A model generated the notes under the pieces. That model did no database searches. It was not told the DNA's origin and was given only the letters and a program-made list of their open reading frames with translations. Shown here one piece after another: positions 59,801 to 64,000 of a stretch of 64,000 nt of DNA. Position 1 is the stretch's first letter, and the number at the start of each line of letters is the position of its first letter. A program made the translations under genes and the position numbers. This stretch comes from Galbula dea (taxonomy: Eukaryota > Chordata > Aves > Piciformes > Galbulidae), in the NCBI GenBank assembly GCA_013399015.1, contig VWZX01010273.1, forward strand, positions 5,793,950 through 5,857,949, given 5' to 3'.

Positions 59801-62096
59801 CAGAATATCAGAGCAGGAACCAGCTTGCAACTAGTTGACCACCCATGCAGTGCTGAACAGGTATTACTGGGAGGACATGCTCTGTCTTTAGAAGGTGATG
59901 AGCTGGGGCTTTCATCTTTTGCTGCCTCGTACCTAAAGAAAGTCATTAACTGGATTTAGCTGCCAGGGACTGCTGTGAACTGAAGCCTGAGGTACTCAGT
60001 GAATGGGGACAGGAATCTTTTGAGCAATGTATAACAAACAATTACATTCTCCTTTCAGTTCTCCACTTAGACAACACACTTGGACCATACGATACGAGTT
60101 TTGGCTGTGTGTCAGATGACAGAACCAGCAGAGCAGACCAGGCAGAAGAAGGCAATGCCAGGTGCCCATCTGATGGCATTCCTATGGCTGACATGACACC
60201 ATCCCACCCTTCACTGTAATGTTTGCTTCAGATGATATTCTCACCTCTTATCTACACCCTTTCATTTTTTCCAAAATGACCTGGCAGCTGTTATCTTACA
60301 GTCATTACTTTGCAAACAACATTTTGGAAAGCAAAGGGAAAAAGCAAGATACAGTGACCCACAACAGGCAGAGCCCAGTAGCAGAGCATCACACTTCTGC
60401 TTTGTAATGAAATGATCAAGCAGTGGCTTTCCTGGAAGGATATTATACTTGTTTTCTTAGAAATATTATACACAAATAGGGCCCAGGTAAAATTCTGCCT
60501 TGTGTAAATCTGGTCAAGAATGCAGATGTTGTAACAGAGTAAAATCTGACTAGGATTGCAATGATGTTTTAGCACCAATATAAATAATCCCAAAGTTAAC
60601 TACCCAGAGAAGAAACTGCTCTGTCCAAATACAAGTTCCATCTGACAAATGACTCGGGACATTATTCTCCCCACTCTTTCTTTGTCCCTTCCTTAGTGAT
60701 TGTGACAAAAAAAAATGTATCTGGATTACTCAGAGGCTGAATTTGCTGAGGAGAATGGAAGTACTGAGTAACACAGACTGCACCGAATCATTGACTACAA
60801 TGACACAGAGTTAAGACACTATGGAAAGGAAACAAAGATGACAAACTTTTACTCCTCTGTCAGTGATTTGTTGCTTGCAATGCAGGCTACATTTGTAGAA
60901 GCAAAATAAAAGGTTTTGGTACAGGTTAGATACAAGAAATACTAAACATGAAAGTAAAGTACTTATCTCTGCCATGTATATAGATATCCTAAAAAGGATC
61001 ATCTCATTCTGTGCAGCTAGAGTAAAATTATGTGAGTAAAATGCAAATGATTTCATAATTTATCTGTTTGCAATTACCAGACCTGCCTAAATAGAAAGGA
61101 TTTTTCGATTTTACCAGGCCAGCCTCCAAAATATGTGATGTTTGTTCATCCTTCATGTTGAGTTAGACTCTTTAATGCTTATTCATACATATTAAATAAA
61201 CAAATCTGCTCTGTGCCATTTGACTCTATTGAAAATTGTAAAACTTTGGCTTGAATTCAGACAGTTGTCTGTGTAAACCCTCAGAAAACACTACCAGGTC
61301 ATATACAGACAAACATTTACACTGGTAAAATCAATTATCTCTTGTCCTAACACCAGTCTTCCCAGCTTTCCAGCAGCAAAATACTATTGGTTCACTGAAA
61401 GCTACTCCCATCAAGCGTTTCAGACTGGGACCATCCTGTCTGTCTTGCATGGCACTATCCCACTGACCTTCTAAGAGAGGCAAGACTGTTCTTCCTAACT
61501 CCTGTTCAACAGTGGCCTCTGTGGATATCACCCTGCTTGGCTTTGGGCCCCATGATATGATATGTGTGTGATGACAGAGGGAACATAATGAGATATTCAG
61601 ACTGAGAATTTAAATATAAGTCTTTAAATTGCTACAAGCACTTAACATTGAATCTTTCATACTTCCCTCTAATCAGCTCCTACAAAAACATTGTCATTTA
61701 TTCTACAAAACATGATTTTTACATTGCCTCCAGATCAGTAAATTAACCTACACATTTGCCTCTAAGAAGACTTCTGCCAGAATGATACAAGATTCAGGCT
61801 TAAAGACATAAAAACTGCTAAGGACAGTCATTACATTAACAATAAAAGGTGTTATTTTTACTCACTACTAGCATAGAAATTGAAGTTGATGAAAACAGGA
61901 AAAAGAAAAAGTTTGTGTGGCAAAAATCATAATCCTTCTTTAAATTTCACCAAGAGCTATAATCTCCCTGTACCCAGTAATCATATAAAAGGGTTAGGTG
62001 AACTAAAAATACAAACCAAACAAAAATGTACTTACCCCAGATTGCCATGAAAATAGCAAAAAAGACAGTCCCTCCATTATCAAACAAATGTGTAAC
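38704..62096 (-). CDS. ANO3: ANO3 (anoctamin-3 / TMEM16C), 3' half: 14 coding exons, C-terminal 523 residues
   Basis: ANO3 is a TMEM16-family membrane protein expressed mainly in brain, linked in the literature to lipid scrambling and to modulation of potassium channels. The 14 exons below read 62096 to 38704 in one continuous frame: 523 residues plus TAG. They cover membrane segments 2-10 and the C-terminus ending HHEWP. Comparison with the roughly 981-residue human protein (recalled) suggests that about 458 N-terminal residues lie beyond the right edge. The six family calcium-site residues are all present: N244 and E248 (WNNFMELG), E296 and E299 (EYLEM), E328 and D332 (IEIRLD), numbered from the first residue in the window. 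The paralogue ANO4 is close in sequence, but the HLQRERKKN...HHEWP tail, the nested MUC15 and adjacent SLC5A12 all say ANO3. The nearest canonical AATAAA on this strand after the stop is at 37104-37099, implying a 3' UTR of about 1.6 kb if used. Confidence 0.95.
39623..39728 (-). CDS. ANO3: ANO3 exon M (segment 10)
   Basis: This exon completes R and encodes YRDYRAPPWSSTPYEFT, then FWHVLAARLAFIIVFE. Acceptor TTTACAG, donor GTTAGT. AARLAFIIVFE is the start of the last TMEM16 membrane segment. Confidence 0.96.
40526..40606 (-). CDS. ANO3: ANO3 exon L
   Basis: This 81-nt exon encodes CLKGYVNSSLSVFDLSELG, then GYSGYC, plus two bases of R. Acceptor TTTCAG, donor GTATGT. It is the extracellular loop between segments 9 and 10 and contains a sequon (NSS). 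Confidence 0.94.
42393..42540 (-). CDS. ANO3: ANO3 exon K (segment 9)
   Basis: This exon encodes (G)IWYGILEGIGVLAVITNAF, ITSDYIPRFVYAYKYGPC and TDQGYRQE, plus two bases. Acceptor TTTCTAG, donor GTAAGA. A degenerate 10-bp repeat begins about 40 bp upstream of its acceptor. Confidence 0.96.
42581..42640. repeat. Degenerate 10-bp tandem repeat (AGTCATATTA-like, about six units)
   Basis: The units read AGTCACATTA, AGTCATATAA, AGTCACCCTA, GTGATATTAA, AGTCATTATC and AGTCATATAG. They lie 41-100 bp upstream of the acceptor of ANO3 exon K on the minus strand. Confidence 0.75.
43214..43366 (-). CDS. ANO3: ANO3 exon J (segments 7-8)
   Basis: This exon completes V and encodes LQFGFTTIFVAAFPLAPLL, NNIIEIRLDAYKFVTQW and RATDI, plus one base. 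Acceptor GTCTAG, donor GTGAGA. It is the most conserved block of the family; IEIRLD holds the E734/D738 calcium-site equivalents. Confidence 0.97.
43474..43619 (-). CDS. ANO3: ANO3 exon I (calcium-site E residues of segment 7)
   Basis: This exon encodes (P)LLQNWWSRRKMKRGG, PQWEKDWNLQPMNLHG and DEYLEM, plus one base of V. The acceptor ATCAAG was chosen over an internal ACAG so that LLQ joins NWWSRRK. Donor GTAAGC. EYLEM has the E702/E705 equivalents. Confidence 0.94.
44845..44942 (-). CDS. ANO3: ANO3 exon H (membrane segment 6, calcium-site N and E)
   Basis: This exon encodes CHPSGCLIDLCLQMGVIMV, then KQMWNNFMELGY, plus two bases of P. Acceptor TTTCAG, donor GTAAGT. A second AG 11 bases inside was rejected because it would drop CHPS. 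WNNFMELG carries the pair equivalent to N650/E654 of mouse TMEM16A. Confidence 0.95.
45524..45690 (-). repeat. CR1 LINE fragment in an ANO3 intron
   Basis: TCATAGAATAGCTTGAGTTG, GAAGGGACCTCC, CTAGTCCAACCCTCCTGCAG and ACCACCTCTCTGGG match the reverse-strand CR1 3' region. It lies between ANO3 exons G and H, in the same direction as the gene. Confidence 0.88.
46053..46110 (-). CDS. ANO3: ANO3 exon G
   Basis: This 58-nt exon encodes (R)FAGRPGKYNKLFNRWRLEE. Acceptor TTCCAG, donor GTAAGC. It is the loop between segments 5 and 6 and is highly typical of TMEM16 proteins (R..GRPG.Y...F..WR.EEC). Confidence 0.94.
47335..47446 (-). CDS. ANO3: ANO3 exon F
   Basis: This exon completes E and encodes HPRTESEWENSFALKMF, then FQFVNLNSSIFYIAFFLG, plus two bases of R. 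Acceptor CGGCAG was preferred to a CCAG ten bases further in, because it restores the family block EHPRTESEW. Donor GTAAGT. The exon contains membrane segment 5. Confidence 0.94.
47912..48088 (+). repeat. CR1 LINE 3' end in an ANO3 intron
   Basis: This is the best-preserved copy: CAGGTTGCCCAGAGAGGTTG, GATGGGGCTCTGGGCAGCC, TGCCCATGGCAGGGGGGTTG and AGATGATCTTTAAGGTCCC, ending in the 8-bp-type tail ATTCCATGTTTCTATG. It is antisense to ANO3, between exons E and F. Confidence 0.95.
49138..49174 (-). CDS. ANO3: ANO3 exon E (37-nt micro-exon)
   Basis: This exon encodes VYEKVAYLLTDL plus one base. Acceptor TTTTAG, donor GTATGT. The match to the ANO3/ANO4 segment (V/A)YEKVA.LLTNLE and exact frame continuity with both neighbours support it despite its size. 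Confidence 0.93.
49809..49827. repeat. C9-A10 homopolymer pair
   Basis: Nine C followed by ten A inside an ANO3 intron; the flanks (AAAAAACCCCAACACAA) are also A/C-rich. Confidence 0.85.
50167..50331 (-). CDS. ANO3: ANO3 exon D
   Basis: This exon has 55 codons, starting ISLVLTAVFAVVVYRL, then MEQFASFKWYF, and ending INFMIIMSLNV. Acceptor CTGTAG, donor GTAAGT. It covers membrane segments 3 to 4. Confidence 0.96.
50682..50822 (-). CDS. ANO3: ANO3 exon C
   Basis: This exon has 47 codons in phase 0, starting EELRPQFEAKYSQVE, with NPITGKPEPF, and ending SVSGIFFM. Acceptor CATTCCAG, donor GTAATG. It encodes an intracellular loop and the start of membrane segment 3. Confidence 0.95.
51778..51860 (-). 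CDS. ANO3: ANO3 exon B
   Basis: This exon encodes (A)TVFLEFWKRRRAVLTYDWDL to DEE. Acceptor TTCCACAG, donor GTAAGA. FLEFWKRRR is near-invariant in ANO3/4. The 10.2-kb intron separating it from exon A contains MUC15. Confidence 0.96.
53356..53545 (+). promoter_or_regulatory. Small CpG cluster ending in a strong splice donor; candidate MUC15 first exon/promoter
   Basis: Nine CpG dinucleotides fall between 53356 and 53501 in surroundings that are otherwise CpG-poor. A CACCT-type repeat sits inside (53394-53418). The stretch ends CAAAG followed by GTAAGG at 53546, a good donor on the MUC15 strand. It lies 3.4 kb upstream of the MUC15 acceptor. It could instead serve a shorter ANO3 transcript on the other strand. 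Confidence 0.35.
53735..53883 (+). repeat. CR1 LINE 3' end in the intron hosting MUC15
   Basis: GTGGTGGAAGCCCCATCCCT, GGCTGGATGGGGCTCTGGGC and AGGTGATCTTTAAGGTCC mark a CR1 3' end close to the copy at 47912. In the middle, CTCTGACAATG replaces the usual GAGGTGTCCCTG, the same letters as its tail, as if by a small patch replacement. Confidence 0.9.
56937..56974 (+). other. MUC15: Probable MUC15 5' UTR segment at the start of its first coding exon
   Basis: A T-run and TTTCTTTCAG end at 56936, just upstream of the MUC15 ATG. This looks like a splice acceptor, so at least one noncoding exon is expected further left. The candidate donor at 53546 is discussed in the findings. Confidence 0.5.
56975..57653 (+). 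CDS. MUC15: MUC15 coding exon 1 (signal peptide and ectodomain)
   Basis: This exon has 226 codons plus one base, with donor GTAAGT directly after GCC AGT GAA G. It encodes the signal peptide and almost the whole mucin ectodomain, dominated by Ser, Thr and Asn with scattered N-glycosylation sequons and no tandem repeat unit. Its first 38 bases upstream of the ATG are likely 5' UTR belonging to the same exon. Confidence 0.93.
56975..60219 (+). CDS. MUC15: MUC15, membrane mucin 15 (complete, three coding exons), nested antisense in an ANO3 intron
   Basis: MUC15 is a small heavily glycosylated type I membrane mucin of epithelia and milk-fat membranes. The three exons give 331 residues; the human protein is about 334. 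Features: signal peptide at 1 to about 22 (MQPSRGMIFIFLLVSL), a Ser/Thr/Asn-rich ectodomain to about residue 227 with about eleven N-glycosylation sequons, a Gly/Ile-rich membrane helix (232-257), and the conserved tail FLCGKERSESFSHRRLYDD followed by LDNTLGPYD and DGIPMADM. Identification rests on the tail, because the ectodomain diverges fast. The start was placed at the ATG in CACCATG at 56975; the in-frame TTG at 56960 is not a credible start. An acceptor at 56936 suggests that the 5' UTR is spliced. Two AATAAA hexamers after the stop (60905, 61195) are polyadenylation candidates. Confidence 0.93.
58895..59050 (+). CDS. MUC15: MUC15 coding exon 2 (membrane helix)
   Basis: This exon completes D227 and encodes KTNNGGVIAGVIVGAILG, the rest of the membrane helix, then CGKERSESFSHRRLYDD to NDP plus one base of V279. 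The acceptor is a long TTTCTTTCTCTCCTAG tract and the donor GTAAGG. The intron before it is 1241 bp. Confidence 0.95.
59331..59465 (-). repeat. CR1 LINE fragment in the second MUC15 intron
   Basis: TCACAGAATATCCTGAGTTG, GAAAGGACCCACAAGGATCA and CAAGTCCAACTCCTG followed by CACAGGACAACCCCAAAGTC fit a CR1 subfamily different from the copies at 45524 and 47912. It lies between MUC15 coding exons 2 and 3. Confidence 0.85.
60059..60219 (+). CDS. MUC15: MUC15 coding exon 3 (cytoplasmic tail, with stop)
   Basis: This exon completes V279 and encodes LHLDNTLGPYDTSFG to DGIPMADMTPSHPSL with TAA at 60217-60219. Acceptor CTTTCAG. The acidic tail with PYD.SFG and DGIPM matches the recalled mammalian MUC15 C-terminus. 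Confidence 0.94.
61195..61200 (+). terminator. MUC15: Candidate MUC15 polyadenylation signal
   Basis: AATAAA within ATTAAATAAA, 976 bases after the MUC15 stop. An earlier AATAAA at 60905-60910 is an alternative. Confidence 0.35.
62036..62096 (-). CDS. ANO3: ANO3 exon A (first in window; membrane segment 2)
   Basis: This exon encodes VTHLFDNGGTVFFAIFMAIW plus one base of the next codon. The acceptor is a pyrimidine tract ending CCAG and the donor is GTAAG. VFFAIFMAIW is the start of the second TMEM16 membrane segment. Preceding exons were not found up to position 64000. Confidence 0.94.
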
Positions 62097-64000
62097 CTGG
62101 AGAGAAAATAAACACATCAGGAACAAATAATATTTGCACCTTATCTTTTGCCCCCAAAGAATCCCAGAGTACACAAGTGGTGGTAGAAACTAAAAGCTAA
62201 GCACTGTAAACAGAGTCCTACTTGCATGTTTCTTCCTCCAAGGTTTGTGCTGCTCTGCCTTTCAATATAAGCTGAACTTTGGTTTTGCAGACTGTCCCTT
62301 CATGCATCTCCAGTCTGTTTCACAGACAGTAAGAGCTGTTCATGTCCAGACAGGCTCAAAATTCCTCATGAGTTCTTCTCATAAACTAGGACAAGTTTAA
62401 CCTCAACATTTTCTAGTTTAAGGTGTCTATCAGCTTAAATAACTTTTGTCTTTTCACTTTTCTTTCTCTGGATATTATTCAGTTAATGTCTCTTGAATTC
62501 CTTTTCTTCTCCCAAACTATCTTGCAATTTCTCTGCAGGTAGAAATAGAATATATTCCTTTTTATCCAGACATCTCAGCCTCTCAAATTGTTGATGCATT
62601 CTCCTACACAAAAGGCCAGCAATCCTAAACTCCAACAAAAATGAAATAAATTCTAAATACCACACAGTCTCCCAAACATAATTCTAAATTGGGCACTTAA
62701 TTTCTCCTCATGATTGTTCTCCTTTTTGCTAGCTTTGTCCCTTGTCTTATTCTTTGTTATAAGATTCTTCAGGCAAAATGGATATTCTGCTGCAAAGTCA
62801 AAGGCTTACTGATAGAGAATAAGGAATAATTAGTTTTTGCATGCCTTTAGATCACTCTAACCATCTGAGTGGGTGAATTTGACATCTCAATTATGAAAAC
62901 ACCACAATTTACATCACAAAAATCCAAAATTTCTAATATTCAAGGCCATAACATGAAACACTACTTGGGAAGCTGCAATTAATACCAAGGTATTTTCAAT
63001 AGACTCAAGGTTGCCAATTTAGAGCAGTGTAATTCATCCAGGGATAATGGGTCTCTATTTCTTCTCATGACAGATGGTTTGAGATGTTGCTGAACATGAG
63101 TAAGCAAAGCATAAGCTTCAGATTGCATTCTTTTTTTTAAAAAAAAAGCAAAAATCACTGTAAAACAATAGAGCAAACCAACTTATCATCGACAGGAATA
63201 TGATAGAAAGAGGATCTAAAGAGAGAGGAAAGAGAATCAAAAGTGTTGCAGCTGGCTTTGAGATATAATCATCCTCAACCATCCAGACAATTCATGGTGA
63301 TTTCCCACTCCTTGAAATAAGAAGAGAATGTCTTGAAGTAGAAGTCTTCAAAAGCCTTTACTGTCATTGGTGTTGACTCCATTGCTGACTTTAGGACAAT
63401 TTTAAAGCTTTTATCCTGAATAGAAACCTGCCCTTATTCTGATGGAAGGGCACAGGTAACCAGGTTCAGTTTTGCTGTATTATGACATTCTCTTACATCT
63501 GCAATTACTCTGGCCAGCAGGAATGTGCTGTGTGTGAGGTGTGCTGGGATGCTGACCTAACCTGCTCCCAAAAGCTGCCTGCTCCAAGGAGAACTCTTCC
63601 TTTTGACACATTTTCACTCCTCTACAGAAGGCTGGCATCATTATTTCTGCCTTGTAAATTAAGAATACAAACAGTATTGCTTGCCTCTATTTTATTTCTT
63701 ACTGAGTAAAATTATTGTAATATTGTGAGAATTTATTAAAAACATATTTTATCTGGATGTCAGTTCTGGTTTTCTCTTCTTAAGGTTCTGAAATGTGAAC
63801 TATTTAGTACTGAATATCAATATACCCAGTTTATTCCCTGCATGAAGTATACAGTGGGATCAATTGTATCTGCAACTATGTCTTCTGCTTCCTTTTTTCT
63901 TTTGCTTCCATAAAGGAAAACAAAAACATAATGGGCATGAGAGATGAACAAAAGCAGTACAATAAAACTGATTAATGTTTTCCAGTTTTGAATGCAGATC
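62097..64000 (-). other. ANO3: ANO3 intron running off the right edge
   Basis: No upstream ANO3 exon, repeat or other gene was recognised here. The next exon should encode the segment before VTHLFDNGG and must lie beyond position 64000. Confidence 0.7.

Larger units (their letters stand above)
51861..62035 (-). other. ANO3: 10.2-kb ANO3 intron hosting MUC15
   Basis: This intron joins exon A (segment 2) to exon B. Apart from the antisense MUC15 gene it holds a plus-strand CR1 at 53735, a minus-strand CR1 at 59331 inside a MUC15 intron, the CpG cluster at 53356, A/C-rich low-complexity DNA at 55940-56030 and a 17-base T-run at 56878-56894. Confidence 0.9.

Noticed and set aside
38704..62096. 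ANO4 as the identity of the anoctamin
   Set aside because: ANO4 is close in sequence, but the HHEWP tail, nested MUC15 and adjacent SLC5A12 instead of SLC5A8 point to ANO3.

Overview
This window is vertebrate chromosomal DNA, most likely from a bird. It holds three spliced genes with GT-AG introns, and truncated CR1 LINE copies in both orientations that carry the typical 3' end seen in birds and other reptiles. The introns are compact and there are no Alu- or L1-like repeats. The species cannot be named from the sequence.

Layout: (1) 1-15253 is gene-poor DNA upstream of SLC5A12, with a few CR1 scraps and simple repeats. (2) 15254-30017, + strand, is SLC5A12 (the sodium-coupled monocarboxylate transporter SMCT2). 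All 15 coding exons were resolved, and together they give 629 codons plus a stop in one unbroken frame. (3) 30018-38703 is the tail-to-tail spacer between SLC5A12 and ANO3. It looks empty at first, but on the minus strand it contains a possible small terminal exon (32632-32730) and a thioredoxin-fold-like peptide (about 35160-35277). These may be relics of an unrecognised or decayed gene and are the most speculative item here. (4) 38704-62096, - strand, is the 3' half of ANO3 (anoctamin-3/TMEM16C): 14 coding exons and 523 residues, from the second membrane segment to the natural C-terminus. The 5' half lies beyond the right edge of the window. (5) 56975-60219, + strand, is MUC15, a complete three-coding-exon membrane mucin of 331 residues nested antisense inside a 10.2-kb ANO3 intron.

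The order SLC5A12 / ANO3 with MUC15 nested inside is the arrangement known from human 11p14. It also separates these genes from their paralogues SLC5A8 and ANO4, which sit side by side on human 12q23. The three genes do not form a pathway: a lactate/monocarboxylate carrier of absorptive epithelia, a TMEM16 membrane protein and an epithelial mucin share a locus by ancient synteny. Exon boundaries were chosen by hand from splice consensus, frame continuity and recalled family sequence; no alignment or search was run.
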